A stretch of DNA of 64,000 bases from G963668345 sp965206025 (GTDB lineage: Bacteria; Acidobacteriota; Terriglobia; Bryobacterales; UBA6623), in the NCBI GenBank assembly GCA_965206025.1, contig CBDBIU010000004.1:2046001-2110000 (forward strand), written 5' to 3'. The notes beneath the pieces are model-generated. The model did not search any database. It worked only from the letters and a program-made list of their open reading frames with translations, and was not told the origin of the DNA. Made by a program: the position numbers and the translations under genes. The stretch's first letter is position 1; each line of letters opens with the position of its first letter. Shown here piece by piece: positions 37,379 through 45,854 of this stretch.

Positions 37379-37816
37379 ATGAAACGCTGCAATCACTCTA
37401 AGGGTACGGCGGCGGTCGAATTGGCGCTCATGACCGGGATCTTGATGATGATTCTGGTGGGGACGATCGATGTGGCCCGCGTCTTTTACGCTGCTGTTAC
37501 CGTGGACGACGCTTCCCGAGCGGGCGCCCAATGGGGTATTCGGAGCAACGGTTTCACCAGTGACATTTCCGGCATGGAAGGGGCCGCGGCGCACAATGCG
37601 CAAGATCTCGGCACGGTGACCACGACGCCGGAGCGTTATTGCCGCTGTGAAGGCGGCAGCACCGACGTCAGCTGCGTGTCGGGAACCTGCACCGAGGGCG
37701 TCCCCCAGGTTTACGTTCTGGTGGAAACACAACGCGACTTCAACACCATGTTCACCTATCCCGGGATGCCCCACGCCATCCCGCTCTCGAGCGCGACAAC
37801 TTTCCGCGTCCAGTAA
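37379..37816 (+). CDS. TadE-like pseudopilin
   Basis: 145 residues. After a short basic leader (MKRCNHSKG) comes the TadE signature TAAVELALMTGILMMILVGT, with Glu at the fifth position after the presumed cleavage Gly, then DVARVFYAAVTVDDASRAGA. The C-terminal region has four Cys (CRCEGG, SCVSGTC) that may form disulfides outside the cell. AGGAAGATCA lies upstream of the ATG. It is followed after 14 bp by a second TadE gene. Confidence 0.85.
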   Translation: MKRCNHSKGTAAVELALMTGILMMILVGTIDVARVFYAAVTVDDASRAGAQWGIRSNGFTSDISGMEGAAAHNAQDLGTVTTTPERYCRCEGGSTDVSCVSGTCTEGVPQVYVLVETQRDFNTMFTYPGMPHAIPLSSATTFRVQ

Positions 37817-37830
37817 GGAGAACGAAGAAG

Positions 37831-38274
37831 ATGAATCCACGGAACGAGAGGCTGGGGAGTCCCGTCCGCGACGGTCACCCAAGAAGGAAAGAGCGCGGCT
37901 CCGTGCTCGTGGAGTTTGTTCTTTCGTTCCTGTTGTTTTTCCTGGTAACCATCGTCGGCACCATGGATCTAGGCCAGGGGATTTGGGCTAACAATGCCCT
38001 GGCCCACGCCGCCCACGAAGGAGTCCGCTATGCCATCGTCCGCGGAGCGGACAGCTTGTCTCCGGCAACCGAGAGCGACATTCGCGACTATGTGCGCTCG
38101 AAGGCCCCTTTTCTGGGCTCCAGCAACGTGAACGTCAGCGTCACATGGACGCCCGACACGTCGCCCGGCAGCACGGTGGAGGTTACAGCAAGCTACACTT
38201 TTCAGCCCCTGATATCCGTCTACTTGTCGGACGTGACCCTTTCCAGCACGGCGCAACTGGTCATGACCAATTAG
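37831..38274 (+). CDS. TadE-like pseudopilin
   Basis: 147 residues with a longer basic leader ending RRKERG and the pilin-type helix SVLVEFVLSFLLFFLVTIVG containing the conserved Glu. This is followed by TMDLGQGIWANNALAHAAHE GVRYAIVRG, the typical TadE region. The C-terminal half is beta-rich (STVEVTASYTFQPLISVYLS). AAGGAG lies 10-15 bases before the ATG. It ends the intact part of the cluster. Confidence 0.85.
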   Translation: MNPRNERLGSPVRDGHPRRKERGSVLVEFVLSFLLFFLVTIVGTMDLGQGIWANNALAHAAHEGVRYAIVRGADSLSPATESDIRDYVRSKAPFLGSSNVNVSVTWTPDTSPGSTVEVTASYTFQPLISVYLSDVTLSSTAQLVMTN

Positions 38275-38283
38275 CTGAAGCTC

Positions 38284-38326
38284 GAACCCAGCGCAGCACG
38301 CTCGTAGCGTGGGGGTTCCTCCTTTT
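38284..38326 (+). terminator. Possible terminator or REP-like hairpin after the tadE gene
   Basis: The inner stem CACGCT-CGT-AGCGTG has outer partial pairing of GAACCC with GGGGTTC, followed by CCTCCTTTT. It lies 10 bp after the last intact tadE stop. The hairpin core also resembles the one at 21126-21144, so it may be a member of a REP family acting as a terminator. Confidence 0.4.
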
Positions 38327-38362
38327 GAACATCAAGTTTCATAGCACCTTCTTCCTCGAAGA

Positions 38363-38628
38363 ATGCGGTGCCGACGGCCGCCCTACGCCGCGAGCTATAT
38401 CACCGCTGTCGTCCTGGAGCACACCAAGGGCCTGGACCAGTCGTCGTTGACCGTGACCACCACCTATAACCCTGACACCGACGGGTCGTTCACCGATCCA
38501 CGGGTGTTTCACGCAACGACATCGCCGAGGTGCGGGTCACCTACCCGTTTAAACTGGTAACCGGGTTCGTCATCCCCGGCAACCAGATCCAGATGACCAG
38601 CACGACGCGCGTGGTCGCAGCCAACTGA
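38363..38628 (+). pseudogene. Frameshifted remnant of a third TadE-like gene
   Basis: One frame reads SYITAVVLEHTKGLDQSSLT, VTTTYNPDTDGSFTDPRVFH. It then shifts, and another frame gives NDIAEVRVTYPFKLVTGFVI PGNQIQMTSTTRVVAAN before TGA 38626-38628. The V-x-V-x-Y-P/x-F pattern and the ending TSTTRVVAAN match the C-terminus of TadE proteins such as its neighbour (VEVTASYTFQP ... SSTAQLVMTN). The N-terminal membrane helix is missing. It lies 130 bp from the ISL3 IS. Confidence 0.7.
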
Positions 38629-38760
38629 GGCTGCTTTTCCAGGGTGCGAATGACCTCGGGGGCCGCGTGTTCCCGCCACACCCGGCTTAACACGACACCT
38701 TGACCCCACCCTTTCTCGCGCGGCTCTGTCACACATAATTTGGACTTGCCCCCAAAAGTG

Positions 38761-40059
38761 GGCTCTTCCGGGTTTTAAGTGGGCGAAGGAGCCAGATCGA
38801 GTTTCCCACAGTGGAAGTAGATGGCGTTGATGAAGTTCTGTTGATTGCGGAAACCGCGCGCCGTGGCCTTGACCCATTGAATCCTTGAGTTCAACCCCTC
38901 GCTGACCGCGTTCGTAATGCGGTGTTTCAGATACGTGAGTATGTTTTCGAGGCGAGCCGTCAACATCCGCGCTACGGTGACCATCGGCGTCAGCCGGCTG
39001 CGACTCGCCCAGCCGCGCCATTGCTCGAAGAAAGCTCGCGCCGCCGATTCGCGACGATAGTCGAACAGCCGCATCGCCGTTTCCTTCAACGCCCACGCCC
39101 GCGCCGTTTTCAAGTCGCTTTCGCGCAGCGCGCGGAACTCGCGCCAGGCGTCCTCGGAAAAGTTCGCCGGATGCCGCAGCCAAGCGTACTTCGTGCCTGT
39201 CAAACGTTCGTCGCCGAGGGCCAGTAAACGCTTGTTCTCCGCCCGCCGCACTTGGTCCACCGCCTTCGCCAGATGCGCCGCGATGTGATATTTGTCGTAA
39301 ACGATCTTTTTCTCCGATTCGTCGAGATGCTCCCGGGTCGAGGCGACGTAAGGATCCCACATGTCCATCGCGACGGCCTCGACTCGGGCGAGTTGCTCTG
39401 CGCTCAACGTCTTCCAAAAGCCGTCCAGGCTGGCCTGGCGGCGTCCCTCGGCGACGAACAACACGCGCGAGCGGTTGAGATCGTTGACGACGGTGAGATA
39501 GCGATGGCGCTTGCGGAAGCTCTTCTCGTCGACGCCCAGGTAGGGAATCGGCTCTGCCGCGCGACGTTCGAGCCCACGTTGCACGGCGCGTTCCAGGATG
39601 CCGTGAATCTCGTCCCAGCTCAGCGCCAGCAACTCGGCGATGCCTTGCTGGCTGGCTTCCTTCAGCCACGAGATCGCGAGAGCTTCAAACAGCGCGGTGA
39701 AGCGGCTGGAAGCCTCGGCCCAGGGCAGTCGCACGACGCGCGGCCCGTGCTCGGAGCAGTCGCTGCGCGGCGGCCGGGCGTGCAGGATCGTGCGGTACTG
39801 ACAGGTGTCGAGGTGACGCCAGCGGCGTTCGGGCTGATGATCGTGGAGTGCGCACACGGCGCTGCATTGGCGGCACGGCCAGCGGACTTGCTCGTCGTGT
39901 TCGAGGAAGATGTGGACTTCGCCGTCGGCTCGGCGCAGCTCCACTCGCGCGACTTTCCAGGGACTTTCGATGCCCAGAATCTGGCGGTATAGCTCGCGGT
40001 CTTGCATCCCGCGAGACTACCACCGAGCCACACTCGCCCACTAGAAACCCGGAAGAACC
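38761..40059 (-). mobile_element. ISL3-family insertion sequence (about 1.3 kb)
   Basis: The ends are imperfect inverted repeats: GGCTCTTCCGGGTTTTAAGT on the left and GGTTCTTCCGGGTTTCTAGT on the right when reversed. Both are followed by GGGCGA. One intact transposase gene fills the element. The 8 bases on each side (CAAAAGTG and CTAAACAC) do not match, so the original target duplication has been lost or the ends recombined. The ends are closely similar to those of the three 456-bp MITEs, making this the likely source of their transposase. Confidence 0.88.
38775..40007 (-). CDS. tnpA: ISL3-family transposase
   Basis: 410 residues. An N-terminal zinc-ribbon (PCRQCSAVCALHDH) is followed by a helix-turn-helix region (SQQGIAELLALSWDEIHGIL) and the DDE catalytic domain. 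Candidate catalytic residues are visible as Asp in LGVDEKSFRKRH, Asp in AVAMDMWDPYV and Glu in NAVSEGLNSRIQWVKATARG. The frame is uninterrupted and full length for the family, so it may be active. It could mobilise the three MITEs in trans. Confidence 0.93.
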   Translation of the reverse strand: MQDRELYRQILGIESPWKVARVELRRADGEVHIFLEHDEQVRWPCRQCSAVCALHDHQPERRWRHLDTCQYRTILHARPPRSDCSEHGPRVVRLPWAEASSRFTALFEALAISWLKEASQQGIAELLALSWDEIHGILERAVQRGLERRAAEPIPYLGVDEKSFRKRHRYLTVVNDLNRSRVLFVAEGRRQASLDGFWKTLSAEQLARVEAVAMDMWDPYVASTREHLDESEKKIVYDKYHIAAHLAKAVDQVRRAENKRLLALGDERLTGTKYAWLRHPANFSEDAWREFRALRESDLKTARAWALKETAMRLFDYRRESAARAFFEQWRGWASRSRLTPMVTVARMLTARLENILTYLKHRITNAVSEGLNSRIQWVKATARGFRNQQNFINAIYFHCGKLDLAPSPT

Positions 40060-40910
40060 CTAAACACTAGTTAAAGGCACCGCTGCAAGACCATTCCCCC
40101 CCCCTTGAATACAAAGGATATAGGGCGCAGACATAGGGTGTTAGGCCGAACCGGAGTAGGTCTTAGCTTCCGGAGAAAACGGTTGTCATAAACAATAGAA
40201 GAGTACTAGCTCCTCATTGAGCGACGGGCGTTCGCCGTAGCAAGATGAGGTTTAGTTCCATGACTTAAGTACATGACGTAAGTAGCAGGGCAGGGTCGGC
40301 TGTCCAACTAAAGTGGGATGACCGCGGGTTCTGACGGCAGGCGATTCAGATCACCCTAACCATGACGTCCCCGACTCGAACTTCGGCATTTGCATATCCC
40401 GGTGCGCGCCAGGCTTACCCCAGCAGCAGACCGACCGGGCCAATCAAGGTAAACGGCACCGTACGCTATCACCGGAGGGCAGCTCGGTCCTTCGCTCCTG
40501 TTGCTAATCTCGTTGAAGTCCAAACCAGACGCCAGTGGGCGGACTCCGCCATCGTCGGAGCGCAGGAGATATCTGCTGTTGCCGGTTTGCTGACCCCTCG
40601 CAGGACCATCAGGCATCTTCCCAACGCTCGTCTGAAGCCGACCAACCTACTCAAACTAAGAGTCAAGTCCATTGCTGAACCGAGGCAGGATAGGGGCGTT
40701 CTCGACCAACGGGAGTCAAGAACCCAACCTGCCCGCCGCAGGCGACCCGCCGTACCGACCTCGCCACTGCGGCCATCGGCGATCAATACCACCGAGCCGT
40801 TGTTTGGGGACTTGCCCCCGGCCAGAATTCTTTCCCGTCGACTTCTTCGCAAACTGCCCTCGCTCTCCCGCGACGGTGGGGTTTCGGTTGCGTACTGGGC
40901 GCAGTGGGCT
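40060..40910. other. Long region without a convincing gene
   Basis: About 850 bp between the ISL3 IS and the next gene. It has a run of ten C near 40098. A plus-strand frame is open from 40362 to 41639, but its first part (to about 40910) is low-complexity and not protein-like. Sequence is less GC-rich up to about 40330. I see no repeat shared with the rest of the window. Confidence 0.5.
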
Positions 40911-41639
40911 GTGGCCAGCCGGAGGCGCCGGCGAATCGGGGCGGCGTTGGCCACGATGCTGGGTGTCTGGCTCTGCTGGGGGCCCATTGCGACAGCCAGT
41001 GTCGACACGCTGAACAGCGCCGCCGCGCGCATCGAGCCCCGCGCGGCGTTTCAAGTGGCCGAGGACTTCAAGTCCGGCGTCTCGGCGGAGTGGTATCCGC
41101 GGGGCCTAGTGGAGGATGAGTCCGGTCTGGCGCGGGTCGAGGGCTTGGCCCTCCATCGCGACACGATGAATCTCGACGGCTACCGTTGGGATTTCGACGC
41201 GAAGATCACCTCGCAGGCGCTCGGGTGGATCGTGCGAGCTTCCGACACCAAGAACTACTACGCCTACAAATTGGTGCAGTGGCACGAGGCTAAACTCCCG
41301 GACGGATATCGGCTGGTGCGCTACCCGGTCGTCAACGGCCGGGCCAACACGTCCCAAGCCGTGGAGCGGGATCTCGAAGTCGAATGGAGGGAAGGCGAAT
41401 TCAATCGCGTTTCCGTGCGCGTGGGACCCCGCGAAATCAAAACCTTCATCAACGGCTGGAGCGCGGATTATTGGCTCGTCCCCAACTTGAAACCCGGAGG
41501 AATCGGATTTTTGGCCGATCAAGGGGAAGCGTCTTTGATCGGCAGCGTGCTGGTTGACAGCAATTCCGACCTTTGGGGCCTGACGCTGTACGGCGCGCTG
41601 GAAACAATCAAGTCCCTTGAAAATCTATTGTCCCCCTGA
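40911..41639 (+). CDS. Exported protein with a possible DUF1080/LamG-like jelly-roll domain
   Basis: 242 residues if started at GTG 40911, which gives a clean signal peptide: basic ASRRRRRIG, hydrophobic AALATMLGVWLCWGPIATAS. ATG 40956 is an alternative. The mature part is beta-rich (EDFKSGVSAEWYPRGLVEDE, WDFDAKITSQALGWIVRASD, VRVGPREIKTFINGW, GGIGFLADQGEA) and resembles concanavalin-like domains found in DUF1080 proteins. The function is unknown. No Shine-Dalgarno is obvious, so the start is uncertain. It converges with the GT-C-like membrane gene. Confidence 0.6.
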   Translation: MASRRRRRIGAALATMLGVWLCWGPIATASVDTLNSAAARIEPRAAFQVAEDFKSGVSAEWYPRGLVEDESGLARVEGLALHRDTMNLDGYRWDFDAKITSQALGWIVRASDTKNYYAYKLVQWHEAKLPDGYRLVRYPVVNGRANTSQAVERDLEVEWREGEFNRVSVRVGPREIKTFINGWSADYWLVPNLKPGGIGFLADQGEASLIGSVLVDSNSDLWGLTLYGALETIKSLENLLSP

Positions 41640-41653
41640 TATTCCTCCTCCTA

Positions 41654-41813
41654 CCAGTCCGTGGTGAAAGTCGCGGGAGAGCGAAAAATGGGGGGGATGG
41701 GGCCTGCCACCAATTCGCCCCCCGTCATGGCCCTAGAAACAAAGCACTTAGCCTGAAGCGAATTGGCTGGCTGTACCCGATTTTTCGTGACGTCTACTTT
41801 CACTACGGGCTGC
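41654..41813 (+). mobile_element. 160-bp TIR element, second family, copy 1
   Basis: The ends are CCAGTCCGTGGTGAAAGT and the complement of ACTTTCACTACGGGCTGC, each bordered by TA (41652-41653, 41814-41815). The inner parts of each arm (CGAAAAATGGGG, CCAATTCGCC, and AAGCACTTAGCCTGAAGCGA) are shared with the copy at 46770-46923, which lies in the opposite orientation. It occupies the gap between convergent genes and could form a long hairpin acting as a terminator. Confidence 0.75.
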
Positions 41814-41832
41814 TACCCCCCTTTCCAGCAAC

Positions 41833-43824
41833 CTACAACCTCCGCGATCTTCGCGAGCGCCAGTCCGCGGCCAGCCAAGCCACGATGCCCAACACCGACG
41901 CCACGCCGGCGAATCCGGCGAGCCTCATCTCCGCGCCGCCATCGTAGAGCAACCGGACCTCGCAGCGGCCTTCACACTTGGTTTCAATGGTCATCAGCCC
42001 CAGTTTGTCAGGGAAGATCCGGCGAGGTTCCCCGTTGACCCAGGCTCGCCAGCCGGGATGGTAGCTCAGCTGAGTCACGATCAAGTGCTCTCTCCGCAAC
42101 TCGCTAACGATGCGCGCCTCATGAGGGCTTAGCCAAACAAGTTTCACCAGCGGCAAATCAGGGTTTTCGAGGGCGGCGACGAAACGGATAAGCGGCGCCA
42201 CATCGGAGAACCCGGCTGGCGCTCGTTCCATGAGATCTTGGTAGCGAATGACGTGTGCCGGCGATTTCGTGCGGCTGGGGACGCCGTAGATCACATCGTC
42301 GCCGTCCCGCCAGAGCTCCGGAAGCAGACCTTCGAACTTCGCGGGGTCACGGAAGTCCTTGTAGACTTCACGGCTTTCCGGTCCGCCGACAGCGATGGCG
42401 CGCACGCCGTAGGCCTTAAGCCACAGCACTGTTTCCTCGCCGTTCCCCGTCGTAGCGGTGATTCCGTAGCTCGTAGCGGCGAGCCGAGGGTTCGTCACTC
42501 CTTGGTCGTAGCCGCCACCAAACTGTTGGTTATCGGCAAACGCGTTCAGCCAGAACCGCAGTGATCTCGAGAGGAAGACCCGCCGGCCGGGAAGATTCTC
42601 GTCCAACCATCTTGCGGCCTGATATTCCACGGTCCCGGTGACATCGGTTTGGCGGACAAGAGTCCCCGCGTAGTTTCGATACTGCTGCACTTGGTGGGCG
42701 GTGGCTAGCAGGACCACGGCCGTCGTGACGAGCTTCCCGCGCCGGCCGAAGGCTTGCCACACCTCCGCTAGAGCGATAGCCGCCAGGAAGCAGACCGCCA
42801 TCTCCATCTCCAGGTGGTAGCGCTCGGGCTGCGGCAAAATATAGATGCCAAGCCATTCGGCCGTCAACGGCAGCGATCCGCAAAGTACGAAAAACAAAGT
42901 CCAGAACTGGACAAACTCGCTCGCCTGGGCGCGCCTCAGCGAATAGCGCACGGCGAATACCGCGACCAGCGCCAGCGCCAGATAGAGCCACTGTTTCACA
43001 CCGATTTCGTAGCTCCCCACGACAATTTGCGCGTTGCGTTGAATGGCAAAAAGCGTTGAAGGCGGAATCCACGTCGCGGCCAGCGCGTACGACAGTCCTC
43101 CAATCCCCGCTGCCCACACCCACTTGCGAATCGAACCGTCCTCAGGCTTTGCCAGCAGGTAAGCGGCCACGGCCATGGCCAGAGCGACGGTCCCAATCCA
43201 GTTGGTAAGAACAACGCTCATCGTGGCCACAGCAGCGACAAGAGTGGAGATCGGCGTGGCCTTACGGAGCGCCACGTCAAGCGCGATAACGGCGAGAGGA
43301 AGCAGAAACATGGACGTAATGTGGGGTCCCTCTCCGTATTGCACTAGCGCCTGAAGCCGCCGAGCACCAAAAAGGCCGCCCAGATCCGCCGCCACCGCCG
43401 GGGTCAGGAGAGCGGACGGCGAAAAGACGGAATACAGAAGAGCCGCCGCCAGGCTCGGCAGTGGCCGCCCGCTCAGGCGGCTGCCCATCCAGAACAGAGT
43501 TACCGGCCCGAGGCAATAGGTAGCGGCCGTTACCGCATGGTAGGAGAGAGGGGCCGAGATCCCCGCACTGGACCCGACCGCGGCGACCAGCACGTGCAAA
43601 AGCGGCGAGTACGTGTTTTGGAAGGGCACGCCGCCATACCACCAGGGAAACCACCGCAGCTCCCCGGGGTGCTCCATGATATAGCGGGCAAGCGCGATGA
43701 AAGCGCCTTCGATCGAGTCCATGTGCTGCGTGAATTCCGTGACGAAAAGTTCACGGCATAGGTAGGCGTTCAAACAGAAGAGAAAGAGCGCGCCTGCCGC
43801 GGTTTGTGCGGATTTCTTGGACAC
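41833..43824 (-). CDS. Large polytopic membrane protein, GT-C/YfhO-like
   Basis: 663 residues with about 11-12 hydrophobic helices and a C-terminal soluble region ending in a last helix (AGFAGVASVLGIVAWLAADW). The first extracytoplasmic loop has acidic residues (FTQHMDSIEGAFIALARYIM, then ELRWFPWWYGGVPFQNTYSP), as in GT-C glycosyltransferase-like proteins and the group annotated as 6-pyruvoyl-tetrahydropterin synthase-related membrane proteins. The donor and acceptor are unknown. With the FkbM gene upstream on the same strand it suggests surface-glycan assembly. Confidence 0.75.
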   Translation of the reverse strand: MSKKSAQTAAGALFLFCLNAYLCRELFVTEFTQHMDSIEGAFIALARYIMEHPGELRWFPWWYGGVPFQNTYSPLLHVLVAAVGSSAGISAPLSYHAVTAATYCLGPVTLFWMGSRLSGRPLPSLAAALLYSVFSPSALLTPAVAADLGGLFGARRLQALVQYGEGPHITSMFLLPLAVIALDVALRKATPISTLVAAVATMSVVLTNWIGTVALAMAVAAYLLAKPEDGSIRKWVWAAGIGGLSYALAATWIPPSTLFAIQRNAQIVVGSYEIGVKQWLYLALALVAVFAVRYSLRRAQASEFVQFWTLFFVLCGSLPLTAEWLGIYILPQPERYHLEMEMAVCFLAAIALAEVWQAFGRRGKLVTTAVVLLATAHQVQQYRNYAGTLVRQTDVTGTVEYQAARWLDENLPGRRVFLSRSLRFWLNAFADNQQFGGGYDQGVTNPRLAATSYGITATTGNGEETVLWLKAYGVRAIAVGGPESREVYKDFRDPAKFEGLLPELWRDGDDVIYGVPSRTKSPAHVIRYQDLMERAPAGFSDVAPLIRFVAALENPDLPLVKLVWLSPHEARIVSELRREHLIVTQLSYHPGWRAWVNGEPRRIFPDKLGLMTIETKCEGRCEVRLLYDGGAEMRLAGFAGVASVLGIVAWLAADWRSRRSRRL

Positions 43825-43850
43825 CGGACAAGGTGATTATCGAGGATACA

Positions 43851-43960
43851 GACGTTCCGCGCAAAGCGAATCAGGAATGACCCCTCGCGCCAAGATCCTT
43901 GGCGGCCCGCTCAAAGTGCGGTAGCGGACGTAAGCACTCAACGCCGTCTTGGCGCCCGCC
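43851..43960. repeat. About 105-bp repeat, copy 1
   Basis: It starts GACGTTCCGCGCAAAGCGAA and includes GGCGGCCCGCTCAAAGTGCG and CACTCAACGCCGTCTTGGCG. A second copy with the same order lies at 45741-45846, so the two form direct repeats about 1.9 kb apart on either side of the FkbM gene. The rest of the gap to 44244 has weak GCCCGC MITE-end remnants (near 44012 and 44104) and no gene. Confidence 0.7.
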
Positions 43961-44244
43961 TTGGGTGTACCGCTCGTAATTCTTATCGTGATTCGCTTCG
44001 AAAGAGTTATTAGCCCGCATTTCTGCTTTGAAAATCGACCCTGTTGGTGACATGAATTACGTTACGGCCGTATTTTCATGCTGCGGGGTGTACGAAGTTC
44101 ATGGCGACTCACCATCTGACGGTCCAAGCATCGCGGTAGTCCCGAGCAGGAGTTCGCCTCGAGGATCGGCGGCCTTGCTTTGAACGTAGGTGATCTACGG
44201 GAAGGCCTGGGCAGAGAACAGCTGAGCAAATACGCGGCGGTTGC

Positions 44245-45333
44245 CTAATCAAAGAAGAGCGTCTTCGGATTTACTGTGCCCCAGCGCATGTCCACGTCTT
44301 TGGCATGGACTTCATAGTCAGATCGTGCCCGCTGCACGATTTCCAAGATTGCCCCTGGATCGTCCTGCATGTGATAGCTGCAGACGGCTAACCTGGGTTT
44401 GAATCGCGCGATCGTGTCAACCGAGCCGGCGAGCGCTTGCCGCTCTGCGCCTTCGATGTCCATTTTGATGAAGTCAACCCGATCAAGTTGGAGGTCTTGG
44501 ACGATATCATCAAGCGGAAGGACGTCAATACCCCCCACTTTTTCGGCATTCGTGTCTCCATAGGCGAATACGAAACTGTGCGCCGCTGAATTGCCCTGGT
44601 TGATTTGCAGCGATAGCCGGGTTTTGCGATCCCAGACGCCCGCTTTGACAACCGTTACCTTGCCCTCAGCTATCTCTCGAGCGAGGTTTTCCTCGAGGCA
44701 GACGAGGTTCTCAGGGTCGGGTTCAATAGCTATCACTCGACCAGCGCCGCGTTGAACGGCGAAGCGACTAAACAAACCTATGTGCGCACCGCAATCGATG
44801 ACTGTGTCGCCCTCCTGGATTTCAACGCCCCTGCTCTCGTAATTGGATTCCCTCAGCAACTCCCACGTTATTAGCTTAATGACGTGCTCCCCCGGGGAGC
44901 TAATCCAGAAGTCTCCGAGCGGCGTACGGTACAGCTCCAGTTTCCGTTCCCCGACCGTTTTCTCTTCCAGTAACTGGATCTCGTCTTCCGACTGACTGGG
45001 GGGCTGTAGGTACTTGTAGCAACGCGAGAACAAGGTCCGGCTGACGTTGCCCCAAGACACGTAAGGGACGTCACCCGCCAGCTTGGCGTAGGCGACCCTG
45101 CCCTTCCACCACAATGAGCAACGGTGTTCGTCCAAGCTGGACCAAAAAAGTCCGGCTGCCAACAGTACAGAAATGAAGATAAGTGGGCCGCGCTGTCTGC
45201 CCGTCAAGAGCATCCCTACGGCGGCAACGATTGCCACAATCAACGGAGTGTCGTGCCATCGCAGGATCAATCCCACGCCGCCGGCCAGTACCATCAAACC
45301 TAGCGCCACCTGTCTCCCGCGCTCGACTGTCAC
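44245..45333 (-). CDS. FkbM-family methyltransferase with N-terminal membrane segment
   Basis: 362 residues. The first 70 are hydrophobic (VALGLMVLAGGVGLIL, TPLIVAIVAAVGMLL, GPLIFISVLLAAGLFW), giving about three membrane helices. The FkbM SAM-dependent domain follows: motif I VIDCGAHIGLFSRFAVQRGA, then IAIEPDPENLVCLEENL and the late DFIKMDIEGAERQAL. The family methylates hydroxyl groups on sugars, polyketides or other small molecules. The membrane anchor and the upstream polytopic protein suggest a role at the inner membrane in glycan modification. The segment is flanked by 105-bp direct repeats, which could indicate movement as a unit. Confidence 0.85.
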   Translation of the reverse strand: MTVERGRQVALGLMVLAGGVGLILRWHDTPLIVAIVAAVGMLLTGRQRGPLIFISVLLAAGLFWSSLDEHRCSLWWKGRVAYAKLAGDVPYVSWGNVSRTLFSRCYKYLQPPSQSEDEIQLLEEKTVGERKLELYRTPLGDFWISSPGEHVIKLITWELLRESNYESRGVEIQEGDTVIDCGAHIGLFSRFAVQRGAGRVIAIEPDPENLVCLEENLAREIAEGKVTVVKAGVWDRKTRLSLQINQGNSAAHSFVFAYGDTNAEKVGGIDVLPLDDIVQDLQLDRVDFIKMDIEGAERQALAGSVDTIARFKPRLAVCSYHMQDDPGAILEIVQRARSDYEVHAKDVDMRWGTVNPKTLFFD

Positions 45334-45740
45334 GATCCCCCAATGCTAACTCTTGCCCTCCGTTGAGGGTCATAGAGCGTTTGTCCTAGTTCCTCCAGCC
45401 ATTTTCCCTGGTATGGAGCGCTTCCTGCCGGAATCACGTTTGGCTCATGCTAACTCTTACCTTTATTCTGTTCCAGCTGGGGCGCGACAAAAGGAAACCG
45501 TTTTCAGAAGCAGGAACACCAGCGGCGGGTGGACATTGAAGTGATACTCCCAAAGAAAGGCATCCCAGTCATCCTGCCAAGCTATACGGTAGCGTATAAA
45601 TACAGGGACATAGAGAGTCAACAAAAAGGCAGCAGGTAGGAGCGGATGAAGACAGGGTGTGACTGCATCTCGCCGAAGACTCTGGTCAATGGCAAGCAGT
45701 TCGGCTTCGCTCGTAAAGTAGCGATTGTGAGTTCCCGTGC

Positions 45741-45846
45741 GACGTTCCGCGCAAAGCGGATCAGGAGTGACGCCGAGCACACCCATCCTTTACGGCCCGC
45801 TCAAAGCGCGGGAGCATGCGTAAGACACTCAACGCTGTCTTGGCGC
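45741..45846. repeat. About 105-bp repeat, copy 2
   Basis: It shares GACGTTCCGCGCAAAGCG, ACGGCCCGCTCAAAGCGCGG and CACTCAACGCTGTCTTGGCG with the copy at 43851, diverged in the middle. It ends where the NTF2-like coding sequence begins without its first residues, so this repeat probably replaced the gene's 5' end. Upstream (45334-45740) a minus-strand frame at 45463-45786 contains a hydrophobic helix (LLPAAFLLTLYVPVFIRY) but I could not support it as a gene. Confidence 0.65.
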
Positions 45847-45854
45847 ACGCGCCG

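Noticed and set aside
40362..40910. N-terminal extension of the ORF ending at 41639
   Set aside because: The residues look random, and a clear signal peptide begins only at 40911.
45463..45786. 107-codon minus-strand ORF with one hydrophobic helix
   Set aside because: Its start lies in the 105-bp repeat, and no family resemblance was seen; mentioned only in the neighbouring repeat entry.
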